The position numbers and the translations under genes were made by a program. Under the pieces are notes generated by a model. That model searched no databases, had not been told where the DNA came from, and saw only the letters and a list, made by a program, of their open reading frames with translations. DNA of 64,000 nt from an uncultured Flavobacteriaceae bacterium (GTDB lineage: Bacteria; Bacteroidota; Bacteroidia; Flavobacteriales; Flavobacteriaceae), in NCBI GenBank assembly GCA_943789465.1, contig CALSUF010000001.1, positions 124,001-188,000 of the forward strand, written 5' to 3'. Of the stretch, positions 1-7,256 are shown piece by piece (position 1 is the first letter of the stretch; each line of letters opens with the position of its first letter).

Positions 1-222
1 CCCCAAATCGTCCGTTGGCACATAGTGTGTTTCTGTGAAAACAGGCACTGCTGTTTCAGAACCTTGGATCACATTAAACTTAAAATACACATTGGTATTT
101 ATGATTAAATCCCCAGCACTGTTTCTTACAGTCGCTTGGTAGTTAAAACCCTGTGGGGTTTGCGCTTGTAGTTGTGTGAGTGATGCTATGGCTAGGCATA
201 TTATGGCGTAAAACTTTTTCAT
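1..222 (-). CDS. Exported hypothetical protein, N-terminal 74 residues (runs off the window)
   Basis: Reading the minus strand from ATG at 222 gives an open frame that runs past base 1, so only the first 74 residues are present. It begins with a clear Sec signal peptide (MKK, hydrophobic core, cleavage near LQA-QTP). The mature part opens with QGFNYQATVRNSAGDLI, an opening I know from many flavobacterial surface proteins that later carry tail-fibre-like or T9SS sorting domains; that part is not visible here. The ATG overlaps the TGA of the upstream gene by 4 bp (ATGA), which suggests translational coupling with the small T9SS cargo before it. Function is unknown; surface or periplasmic location is inferred from the signal peptide. 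Confidence 0.75.
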   Translation of the reverse strand, partial: MKKFYAIICLAIASLTQLQAQTPQGFNYQATVRNSAGDLIINTNVYFKFNVIQGSETAVPVFTETHYVPTDDLG

Positions 223-698
223 TGCTTAATGATTTTATACGTATTGGTTTGTTTTGAATCTTTTGTGGTGACTGTTACAAAGTAAGTGCCTGTGGTGAGT
301 GTTTGAACACTTAAAGGTTGCTCTTTTTGATGTTGGGTTTGTAGAATTTGTTTTCCACTTACATCTGTAATCCTTACTTCAAAGAATTGTTCTGTGGGAT
401 GGGTGATATAAATGGCTTCTGTCACAGGATTTGGAAAGACCTTGACTTGTAATTGTAGCTGTGGTGTTTGTGTAGTTAAAATTGTTAAATCTAGGGAGGG
501 ATAATAGCCGTTTCCTAATTGGATGCTGCCATCTTCGGAGGTCATGGCACCGACGGCTAGTTCTCCAGCGGTATAGCTAAGTTTGTTATTTCCGTTTTCA
601 TAAGTGGCTCCTGCTGGACCAATGACTTGTTTGGAAATCGTTGGCTGAGCATAGGCTGATAATCCTAACAGCAAAAAAGCTAATATGAAGTAACGCAT
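219..698 (-). CDS. Short T9SS type A sorting domain protein
   Basis: This 159-residue protein has a signal peptide (MRYFILAFLLLGLSAYAQ) and a C-terminal type A T9SS sorting domain from about residue 86: the FPNPV start, the VRITDVSGKQI strand and the LTTGTYFVTV strand are all visible, ending KIIKQ. Between them are only about 65 residues (around GELAVGAM and LGNGYYPSLDL) with no domain I recognise, so it is a very small cargo. Type A signals send proteins across the outer membrane, usually with attachment to the cell surface. It lies directly upstream of the partial exported gene with a 4-bp ATGA overlap, so the two probably form an operon. The function of the passenger part is unknown. Confidence 0.85.
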   Translation of the reverse strand: MRYFILAFLLLGLSAYAQPTISKQVIGPAGATYENGNNKLSYTAGELAVGAMTSEDGSIQLGNGYYPSLDLTILTTQTPQLQLQVKVFPNPVTEAIYITHPTEQFFEVRITDVSGKQILQTQHQKEQPLSVQTLTTGTYFVTVTTKDSKQTNTYKIIKQ

Positions 699-700
699 TG

Positions 701-726
701 TTAAATTGGTTTATAATTCAAATATA
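701..726 (-). promoter_or_regulatory. Leader motif and -7-like element upstream of the small T9SS cargo
   Basis: On the minus strand the bases just before the ATG read TAAACCAATTTAA (701-713), a leader seen ahead of several other exported-protein genes here. A TATATTTG sequence (719-726) matches the Bacteroidota -7 element TAnnTTTG, but I see no TTG at the expected -33 position, so the promoter call is tentative. Confidence 0.35.
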
Positions 727-834
727 AAAAAATAAAAACCATTTTTAAGCCCATAATAGGACCATAATAAAAATTAGATAATTAACGAAATTTATCTGTT
801 TGTTTAAAATAGCCCAAAAAACATTCGTTTCGGT

Positions 835-861
835 TTTTCATCTGTACTGAAGACGGGACTT
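835..861 (-). repeat. Partial duplicate of the tRNA-Leu 3' end and flank
   Basis: These 27 bases are identical to 998-1024, which hold the last 17 bases of tRNA-Leu (T-loop to discriminator) plus the adjoining downstream bases. Similarity continues a further 15 bases or so into the terminator stem with mismatches (around 820-834). The copy lies 163 bp downstream of the tRNA in its direction of transcription, and no tRNA body accompanies it. A duplicated tRNA 3' end is the usual mark of site-specific integration, but no integrase or cargo lies between the copies; a decayed tandem tRNA would explain it as well. Confidence 0.7.
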
Positions 862-971
862 AGCTGCGCTGAGTCCCAGAATCAACATTTTGAAAAAAGC
901 CGACGCCACTATACAGCTTGTTTATTATTTCCTTAAACTCATTAAAGCAAGCTTTACTCGTTACAGGAAAC

Positions 972-1002
972 AAAAAAGCCGAAACGTTCGTTTCGGCTTT
1001 TC
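972..1002 (-). terminator. Intrinsic terminator of the tRNA-Gly/tRNA-Leu operon
   Basis: A perfect stem (GCCGAAAC pairing with GTTTCGGC around a GTTC loop) is flanked by A-runs on the plus strand, giving a T-run after the stem on the minus strand. It begins 6 bases past the tRNA-Leu 3' end. Confidence 0.85.
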
Positions 1003-1007
1003 ATCTG

Positions 1008-1091
1008 TACTGAAGACGGGACTTGAACCCGTACGTCCTAATGGACATTGGATTTTAAGTCCAACGTGTCTACCAATTCCACCACTTCAGC
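1008..1091 (-). tRNA. tRNA-Leu (TAA anticodon)
   Basis: On the minus strand this folds as a class II tRNA: acceptor GCTGAAG pairs with CTTCAGT, the anticodon loop reads CTTAAAA (anticodon TAA), a long variable arm follows, and the T-arm contains GGTTCAAGTCC. The discriminator base is A and no CCA is encoded. It follows tRNA-Gly in the same operon by 28 bp. Its 3' end is partly duplicated downstream at 835-861. Confidence 0.95.
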
Positions 1092-1119
1092 ATCTTGGTA
1101 TGTTTTAAAAAAGTATCAG

Positions 1120-1191
1120 AGCGAAAGACGAGATTTGAACTCGCGACCCCCACCTTGGCAAGGTGATGCTCTACCCCTGAGCTACTTTCGC
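1120..1191 (-). tRNA. tRNA-Gly (GCC anticodon)
   Basis: On the minus strand the acceptor GCGAAAG pairs with CTTTCGC, the D-arm has AGCTCAGGGGTAGAGC, the anticodon stem-loop CACCTTGCCAAGGTG carries anticodon GCC, and the T-loop is GTTCAAATC. The discriminator is T and CCA is not encoded. It is the first gene of the tRNA-Gly/tRNA-Leu operon. Confidence 0.95.
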
Positions 1192-1233
1192 AATTTTGTA
1201 ATGAACGCTTCTCTACTATTATATAGAGAGGTG

Positions 1234-1263
1234 CAAATTTAACACAATTCTTAGAATAGCAAA
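1234..1263 (-). promoter_or_regulatory. Promoter of the tRNA-Gly/tRNA-Leu operon
   Basis: On the minus strand TTTG (1260-1263) is followed after 18 bp by TAAATTTG (1234-1241). This fits the Bacteroidota housekeeping promoter (TTTG, 17-23 bp, TAnnTTTG) and lies about 40 bp ahead of tRNA-Gly. Confidence 0.65.
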
Positions 1264-1278
1264 GTTTTTTTAAACTTT

Positions 1279-3888
1279 TTATGTGCTTTTCTTTTTGGTC
1301 AACATTCGTTTGATTTCATTCAATTTCATCAACGCCTCAACAGGTGTTAAGGTATCAATATCAATCGCCTCAATATCTGTTTTTAAGGCCTCCAACATGG
1401 GATCATCCAAATTGAAAAAACTCAGTTGCATCTCTCCCTCCATGTCTTTGACTTTGGCTGTTAGCTCATCACTCGAATGTGATTTTTCCAGCTGTTTCAG
1501 AATTTGTTGTGCGCGGTGTAAAACCTGTGGTGGCATTCCTGCCATTTTTGCCACATGAATTCCAAAACTGTGGTGACTCCCTCCCTTTACCAACGTTCTT
1601 AAAAACAACACATTGTCTTTCAGCTCTTTGACAGATACATTGTAATTTTTAATACGATCAAAGGTTTCAGTCATTTCATTCAACTCGTGGTAGTGGGTTG
1701 CAAATAAGGTTTTGGCGTGTGACGGATGTTCGTGCAAATATTCGCTAATTGCCCATGCAATTGAGATCCCATCATAGGTACTCGTCCCACGTCCAATTTC
1801 GTCCAACAACACCAAACTGCGTTCTGAAACATTGTTTAAGATCGAAGCGGTTTCATTCATCTCAACCATAAAGGTCGATTCGCCCATAGAAATATTATCA
1901 CTCGCTCCTACCCTTGTAAAAAGCTTATCAATCAATCCGATGCGTGCGCTTTTAGCAGGCACAAAACTTCCAATTTGGGCCAAGAGGACAATCAAGGCCG
2001 TTTGGCGTAAAATGGCTGACTTTCCAGACATATTGGGTCCGGTAATCATGATGATTTGCTGGGTGTTTCGATCCAAAAACACATCATTTGCCACATAGGA
2101 TTCTCCCAACGGCAACTGCTTTTCAATCACTGGGTGACGTCCTTGTTTGATATCCAAATCAAAAGACGCATCGAGTTCTGGATATACATAGTTGTTGTGT
2201 TGTGCCAAATGCGCAAAAGACCCCAAACAATCCAATTGGGCAATCAATTGTGCATTTTGCTGCACTTCTAAAATATACGAATGCATCCATGACACCAATT
2301 CGGAGAACAAGGTTTGTTCGATGACTAAAATACGATCTTCAGCGCCTAATATTTTGCTTTCATATTCTTTGAGCTCTTCCGTGATATACCGTTCAGCATT
2401 GACCAAGGTTTGCTTTCGAATCCAGTTTTCGGGCACCTTATCTTTATGCGTGTTTCGAACTTCAATATAGTAGCCAAATACATTGTTTGAGGCTATTTTT
2501 AAAGATGTAATTCCTGTGGCTGCGCTTTCGCGTTCCAGCATTTTATTTAAATAGTCTTTTCCAGAAAACGCAATGGAACGTAAACTTTCCAATTCTTCTG
2601 ATGCAGCCGACGCAATACTATTCCCTTTCAGGATATTTACCGGCGCATCTTCGTTTAGGGTGGCTTTAATTTTTTCTCGTAACAATTCACAGCCTTGAAT
2701 CTGCTCGCCAATGCGTTTTAAATCGGTATTGTCACAGTTAGACGCCAAGGCTTTGATAGGCACAATCGCTTCTAAAGAATTTTTTAACTGCACCACTTCG
2801 CGTGGGTTGACTTTTCCAGTGGCCACTTTTGAGATGAGGCGTTCCAAATCGCCGACTTGTTTGATGTAATTTTGAATCCTCTGAAGGGCTTCTTCATGGT
2901 CCAAAAAATACTGCACCACTTCGTGGCGTGCTTTTATTTTTTCTTGTGATTTTAAAGGCAATGCCAGCCAACGTTTCAAAAGCCGTCCACCCATAGGAGA
3001 AATCGTATGATCGATCACATCAATTAAAGTCACGGCATTGGTATTGGTCGAGTGGTAAAGCTCTAAATTTCGAATGGTAAACTTATCCATCCACACATAG
3101 TCACTTTCTAAAATACGTTCAATCGCGGTGATGTGTTGCAGCTTGTGGTGTTGGGTTTCTGCCAAATAATGCATGACCGCACCTGAAGCTACAATCCCTT
3201 GCGCTAACGCTTCAATTCCAAAACCTTTAAGGGTTTTGGTTTGAAAATGTTTACAAAGAGTGTCGTTCGCATAATCGTCCTGAAATACCCAATCTTCTAA
3301 ATAAAAGGTGTGGAAATCAGCACCAAAGGTGGTATTGAAAAGCGCTCGTTTTTGTTTTTCTATGAGGACTTCACTCGGGTTAAAATTTTGAAGGAGTTTA
3401 CCTATATATTCAGCGGAGCCTTGTGCAGTGAGAAATTCGCCTGTAGATACATCTAAAAAAGCGACGCCGATGGTTTTTCCAAAATAGACGGCTGCTAAAA
3501 AGTTATTTGATTTAGAGCTTAATACCTCATCATTCAGTGCGACTCCTGGCGTAACAAGTTCAGTAACCCCACGTTTCACAATGGATTTGGTGAGTTTTGG
3601 ATCTTCTAACTGGTCACAAATAGCAACCCGCTCCCCTGCTTTGACCAATTTGGGTAAATAGGTGTTGAGCGAATGGTGTGGAAATCCTGCCAATTCGGTT
3701 TCACTTTCGCTGCCGGCACCACGCTTGGTCAGAATAATATCTAAAATATTAGCCGCCTTGACCGCGTCACTTCCAAAGGTTTCATAAAAATCGCCCACGC
3801 GGAATAACAGCAAGGCATCAGGGTACTTGACCTTGATGGCATTGTATTGTTTCATTAGAGGCGTGACTCTTTTAGCTTTTTTTGCCAA
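1279..3888 (-). CDS. mutS: DNA mismatch repair protein MutS
   Basis: MutS recognises mismatches and small loops in DNA and starts methyl-independent or methyl-directed repair with MutL. At 869 residues it has the usual length. The mismatch-contacting Phe-x-Glu motif is present (GDFYETFG, F34 and E36). The C-terminal ATPase domain has Walker A GPNMSGKS near residue 619 (Ser where many have Thr) and Walker [15 protein letters not shown] near 696. The start is a TTG at 3886-3888: the [16 protein letters not shown] opening is the conserved flavobacterial N-terminus, while the first ATG lies 11 codons in. It is divergent from the methyltransferase gene at 3994. mutL is not in the window. Confidence 0.97.
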   Translation of the reverse strand: MAKKAKRVTPLMKQYNAIKVKYPDALLLFRVGDFYETFGSDAVKAANILDIILTKRGAGSESETELAGFPHHSLNTYLPKLVKAGERVAICDQLEDPKLTKSIVKRGVTELVTPGVALNDEVLSSKSNNFLAAVYFGKTIGVAFLDVSTGEFLTAQGSAEYIGKLLQNFNPSEVLIEKQKRALFNTTFGADFHTFYLEDWVFQDDYANDTLCKHFQTKTLKGFGIEALAQGIVASGAVMHYLAETQHHKLQHITAIERILESDYVWMDKFTIRNLELYHSTNTNAVTLIDVIDHTISPMGGRLLKRWLALPLKSQEKIKARHEVVQYFLDHEEALQRIQNYIKQVGDLERLISKVATGKVNPREVVQLKNSLEAIVPIKALASNCDNTDLKRIGEQIQGCELLREKIKATLNEDAPVNILKGNSIASAASEELESLRSIAFSGKDYLNKMLERESAATGITSLKIASNNVFGYYIEVRNTHKDKVPENWIRKQTLVNAERYITEELKEYESKILGAEDRILVIEQTLFSELVSWMHSYILEVQQNAQLIAQLDCLGSFAHLAQHNNYVYPELDASFDLDIKQGRHPVIEKQLPLGESYVANDVFLDRNTQQIIMITGPNMSGKSAILRQTALIVLLAQIGSFVPAKSARIGLIDKLFTRVGASDNISMGESTFMVEMNETASILNNVSERSLVLLDEIGRGTSTYDGISIAWAISEYLHEHPSHAKTLFATHYHELNEMTETFDRIKNYNVSVKELKDNVLFLRTLVKGGSHHSFGIHVAKMAGMPPQVLHRAQQILKQLEKSHSSDELTAKVKDMEGEMQLSFFNLDDPMLEALKTDIEAIDIDTLTPVEALMKLNEIKRMLTKKKST

Positions 3889-3993
3889 TGGGTTTTTGAT
3901 TTTTATACCTTACTTTTGTGTGGTAGTAGGAATGCTAAAGTAATTAATTTTAGTCTTTTTATAAAGCCTAAGGTCTTAAGATTTAAAACACGA

Positions 3994-4521
3994 ATGCGAA
4001 AGTTAGAAAATAGCGAGTTAGAGCGCTTATCAGTAGAAGGATTTAAGGCGGTTAAAAAGACGCCTTTAATTGTGGTTTTGGACAATATTCGAAGTTTAAA
4101 TAACATTGGAAGTGTGTTTAGAACAAGTGATGCCTTTCGGATTGAAAAAATTTACCTCTGTGGTATTACCGCCACTCCGCCTCATAAGGACATTCAAAAA
4201 ACAGCCTTGGGAAGTACCGAGTCTGTTGCTTGGGCGTATGCTGAAAGTACCGTTGAGCTTGTTCAGAAATTACAGGCCGATAGCGTTCAAATCCTGTCCA
4301 TTGAGCAAGCCGAAAACGCTACGATGCTTGATACATTCACGCCTAAACCCAACCAAACTTATGCTTTGGTTTTTGGAAACGAAGTGAAAGGGGTGTCACA
4401 AGAGGTGGTGAATTTGAGTGATGATGTGATTGAAATTCCGCAGTATGGCACCAAACATTCGCTAAATATTTCGGTGAGTTGTGGAGTGGTTTTATGGGAT
4501 CTGTTTAGTAAATTAAACTAA
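3994..4521 (+). CDS. TrmH/SpoU-family RNA 2'-O-methyltransferase
   Basis: This SPOUT-class enzyme transfers a methyl group from S-adenosylmethionine to a ribose 2'-OH in tRNA or rRNA. All three SpoU motifs are visible: NNIGSVFRTSDAF near residue 32, LVFGNEVKGVS near 129, and IPQYGTKHSLNISVS near 150, which form the trefoil-knot cofactor site. I start it at ATG 3994 (MRKLENSELERL, 175 residues) because the 26 codons before it are basic and unlike the family. A -7-like TACTTTTG lies at 3911-3918. Its exact RNA target cannot be told from sequence. Its TAA overlaps the TAG of the convergent folK-dNK gene. Confidence 0.88.
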   Translation: MRKLENSELERLSVEGFKAVKKTPLIVVLDNIRSLNNIGSVFRTSDAFRIEKIYLCGITATPPHKDIQKTALGSTESVAWAYAESTVELVQKLQADSVQILSIEQAENATMLDTFTPKPNQTYALVFGNEVKGVSQEVVNLSDDVIEIPQYGTKHSLNISVSCGVVLWDLFSKLN

Positions 4522-5645
4522 GCGCAAATTTGCTCTAAAATCCAGAGGTAATCGACTCTGTTTTTGATGAAATCGCGGTTCGAAATATCAATGATTTTTA
4601 CTTTAAACTCTGGGTGTTTTTGTATGAACTCCAAATAGCCCGAATTGATTTTATCTAAATAACTCGATTCGATGGTTTGTTCATAGTCGCGCCCTCTGAG
4701 GCGGATATTTTCCTGTAAACGTTCGGTGTTTTGATAGAGATAAATGTATAAATCGGGACGTGCGATGTCTTTATAAACCTGATAAAATAACTTACGGTAC
4801 AATATAAACTCATCTTCACTTAGCGTAATTTTAGAAAAAATAAGCGACTTAAATACATCGTAATCACTGACAATAAAGTCTTTAAATAAATCTAATTGCG
4901 ATAAGTCATCTGATATTTGTTGGTAACGATCGGCCAAAAAAGACATTTCTAAGGTAAAGGCATAACGGGTCGCATCTTCATAGAATTTTGGCAAAAAAGG
5001 ATTGTCTGCAAAACGCTCCAAGATTTTTTTGGCATTAAAATCCTGAGACATCATATGGGTCAAACTGGTTTTTCCTGCGCCTATATTGCCTTCAATAGCA
5101 ATAAAATTATAGTTTGAAAAATCAAAGGAGTGCATGGGGTTTTTCAACAGGTCACCTACAGGCGCCAACACACTATCGTCTTTGCAGTTTTCAAGTAGTT
5201 TGCTAATGGTGTGTTTTAAAATTGGGTGTTCAAAATCGGGGGCAATATCTGCTAAGGGTTGCAGTACAAAACGGCGTTCATGAAGTCTTGGATGTGGTAA
5301 TTCTAAACGTTCTGATTTGGAAATCAAACTGTCATAAAATAATAGATCTAAATCAATAGTGCGGGAATGGTACTGACCGTCATTGTGACGAATTCGTCCT
5401 AAATGCTGCTCAATAGCCAATAGCTTGTCCAACACTTGTGAGGCTTCAAGTTGTGTGGATATTTTTAGGCATCCATTTATGAAATCTGAGCCTTCAAATC
5501 CTAAAGCAGGTGTTTGATACAACCTAGAAAGCTGATCGATACTCCCAATTTGTGTATGGATAGCATCTATAGCCGATTGAAGGTGATTAACCTTATCTCC
5601 AGTGTTGCTTCCAATTCCAATTAAAACCGTTTTTTCGTGCGTCAT
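4518..5645 (-). CDS. folK: Fusion of HPPK (FolK) with a deoxynucleoside kinase
   Basis: Two enzymes are joined in one 375-residue chain. Residues 1 to about 155 are 6-hydroxymethyl-7,8-dihydropterin pyrophosphokinase (folate synthesis): GIGSNTGD near the start and the metal-binding SRTIDLDLLFYD at about 94-105, then LPHPRLHERRFVL. From about 178 a deoxynucleoside kinase follows: P-loop GNIGAGKTS (186-194), ERFADNPFL, and the LID-type arginine motif RLRGRDYE. The kinase phosphorylates deoxynucleosides for salvage; which base it prefers is not clear. I start at ATG 5645 (MTHEKTVLIGIGSN); the longer frame begins with TTG. No stop or frame change lies between the halves. The fusion is known in flavobacteria. 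Confidence 0.93.
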   Translation of the reverse strand: MTHEKTVLIGIGSNTGDKVNHLQSAIDAIHTQIGSIDQLSRLYQTPALGFEGSDFINGCLKISTQLEASQVLDKLLAIEQHLGRIRHNDGQYHSRTIDLDLLFYDSLISKSERLELPHPRLHERRFVLQPLADIAPDFEHPILKHTISKLLENCKDDSVLAPVGDLLKNPMHSFDFSNYNFIAIEGNIGAGKTSLTHMMSQDFNAKKILERFADNPFLPKFYEDATRYAFTLEMSFLADRYQQISDDLSQLDLFKDFIVSDYDVFKSLIFSKITLSEDEFILYRKLFYQVYKDIARPDLYIYLYQNTERLQENIRLRGRDYEQTIESSYLDKINSGYLEFIQKHPEFKVKIIDISNRDFIKNRVDYLWILEQICA

Positions 5646-5715
5646 ATGATCTAGCAAATTAAGTAAAAGAAAGATTAATAATATATCTTTACCAAAGTAT
5701 TTATTGACAATTTAC

Positions 5716-6420
5716 ATGACTATTAAAGATAAGGTATTAGCGCGACGCATTTATTTACTTCTTGGGATATTATTTATCACCTCATTGGTAGTGTCAAATT
5801 TAATTTTTAAAAAATTCTTTTATTTCTACCCTATAGAAACACCCGTTTTTGGCGTCAAATTGTTTGAAATATCGGTAGGGATCCTCCCCTATCCCATCAC
5901 CTTTCTTATGACCGATTTGATCAGTGAAATTTATGGCAAACAAAAAGCAAACGAAGTGGTGGTTGGTGGGGTTTTGGCCTCTATTTTTTCTATGGGAATT
6001 ATTTTTATTGCAAACTCGGTCCCTGCAACAGACTGGTCTCCTGTATCAGATGGTATGTTTTCGGAGGTATTTGGTAGTACCTCAATTGCAGTATTGGCCA
6101 GTATGCTTGCCTATTTATTTGCGCAGTTTATAGACATTCAGATTTACCATTACTGGAAACAACTCACAAAGGGTAAACACCTTTGGTTGCGAAATAATTG
6201 TTCTACTTTTTTGTCTCAATTTATAGATACGGCTACTGTTTTGCTTCTACTGTGTTTGTTTGGGGAAATTGAATGGGATTTGTTTTTGGGATTGCTCATT
6301 GCTGGCGTTGCTTTTAAAGTAATCATCGCCGCTTTAGATACACCGTTTTTATATCTCGGGGTGTATTGGTTTAGAAAACGTTTCAAACTGGAGGTAAATC
6401 AAGAAATACAGATCGACTAG
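5716..6420 (+). CDS. yhhQ: Queuosine precursor transporter (YhhQ/VUT family)
   Basis: This 234-residue integral membrane protein belongs to the YhhQ (DUF165, vitamin uptake transporter-like) family, which imports queuosine precursors such as preQ0/preQ1. About six hydrophobic segments are visible (from LLLGILFITSLVVSNLIF onward), with the family motifs PITFLMTDLISEIYGK near residue 59 and RNNCSTFLSQFIDTATVLLL near 160. I chose ATG 5716; the frame extends four codons further to a TTG. Its TAG overlaps the TAG of the convergent DUF2797 gene. The transport role comes from family knowledge; no queuosine synthesis gene is nearby. Confidence 0.88.
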   Translation: MTIKDKVLARRIYLLLGILFITSLVVSNLIFKKFFYFYPIETPVFGVKLFEISVGILPYPITFLMTDLISEIYGKQKANEVVVGGVLASIFSMGIIFIANSVPATDWSPVSDGMFSEVFGSTSIAVLASMLAYLFAQFIDIQIYHYWKQLTKGKHLWLRNNCSTFLSQFIDTATVLLLLCLFGEIEWDLFLGLLIAGVAFKVIIAALDTPFLYLGVYWFRKRFKLEVNQEIQID

Positions 6421-7211
6421 GAGATATTTAGACCTATAACCAAGCCTTCATTACTTCGTACATTAAAGACGGTATTGTCTTCAAAAATAAGGTACTGCCC
6501 TTTAACGCCTTTAAGAACTCCCGAATAGACAGGTGTTTTGGTGAGGTTCAAACTTTTTGGTTTTTCTGGGTATTTGTGAACAGGGAATTCTAGTTTTAAT
6601 GATTTTTGATTGGCTAAAAAATAGGGTTTTGTTTCTTCAGGAATGTAGGTTTCTAAACGCTGACGCCAGTCTTCTAAGTTTTCATCGGTTGCCGTTCCTT
6701 TGAGCATTTCACGCCAATTGGTTTTATCACTTACATATTTTTTAAGTGCGACCTCAGTGACGCCAGCGAGATAGCGGTTCGGGACTTCTACAATTTCAAG
6801 GGCTTCTTGTGCGCCTTGATCGATCCAACGTGTGGGGACTTGGGTTTTACGAGTAACGCCTACTTTGACATTACTAGAGTTGGCCAAATAGACAATATGA
6901 GGCTGAAGCTGTACGCGTTTTTCATAGTCCAAATCACGTTCTTCTTGATCGAGGTGTGCTTTGCTTAACTCTGGGCGCATAATCCAATCGGCGGCTTGGG
7001 GTAGTTCGAAAAAACAAGATTTACAAAAGCCTTGTCTAAAAATAGGGGCTTCGCTGTTGCAATTCAAACACTGGTATTTGACAAAAGAAAGTGTGAGGGT
7101 TTTATTTAGTAACTGGTTCATGTTTAGAACGTCATTTTCAAGCACTAAAAAATATTGAATGGGTTGAGAAAACTCTGTTTCCATTTTAGTTAAAACACCT
7201 TGATACAGCAT
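6417..7211 (-). CDS. DUF2797 protein with zinc-finger-like cysteines and a GIY-YIG-like core
   Basis: This 264-residue protein matches the DUF2797 family, whose function is not established. It has two CxxC pairs near residues 48-69 (CLNC, CKSC), likely a zinc site. Around residue 106 the pattern IVYLANSS-VKVGVTR followed by RWIDQGA looks like the catalytic start of GIY-YIG endonuclease-fold proteins (tyrosine, then a glycine-rich strand and an arginine); this likeness is my inference. A C-terminal beta-rich part (GVLKGVKGQYLIF) resembles a small nucleic-acid-binding barrel. It is divergent from the GH3-family gene with 45 bp between starts. Confidence 0.8.
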   Translation of the reverse strand: MLYQGVLTKMETEFSQPIQYFLVLENDVLNMNQLLNKTLTLSFVKYQCLNCNSEAPIFRQGFCKSCFFELPQAADWIMRPELSKAHLDQEERDLDYEKRVQLQPHIVYLANSSNVKVGVTRKTQVPTRWIDQGAQEALEIVEVPNRYLAGVTEVALKKYVSDKTNWREMLKGTATDENLEDWRQRLETYIPEETKPYFLANQKSLKLEFPVHKYPEKPKSLNLTKTPVYSGVLKGVKGQYLIFEDNTVFNVRSNEGLVIGLNIS

Positions 7212-7256
7212 TAGCAGATTTTTATTACATTTAGCATTGTAAATATATGCATTTAT

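Larger units (their letters stand above)
699..1007. other. Gene-free spacer downstream of tRNA-Leu
   Basis: No credible protein gene is visible in this 309-bp spacer. It holds the tRNA operon terminator (972-1002), a 27-bp exact second copy of the tRNA-Leu 3' end (835-861), and beside that copy a short inverted repeat (GGGACT at 855-860, AGTCCC at 872-877). The forward open frames crossing the tRNA genes are shadows of the tRNAs. Confidence 0.6.

Noticed and set aside
820..880. A second tRNA-Leu gene
   Set aside because: Only the 3' end is present; there is no D-arm, anticodon arm or 5' acceptor strand.
890..1242. Plus-strand frames of 72 and 64 residues across the tRNA region
   Set aside because: They run through two tRNA genes and a terminator on the other strand and have no coding signs.
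3903..4106. A 67-residue minus-strand frame opposite the methyltransferase
   Set aside because: It is antisense to conserved SpoU motifs and overlaps the mutS upstream region without coding signs.
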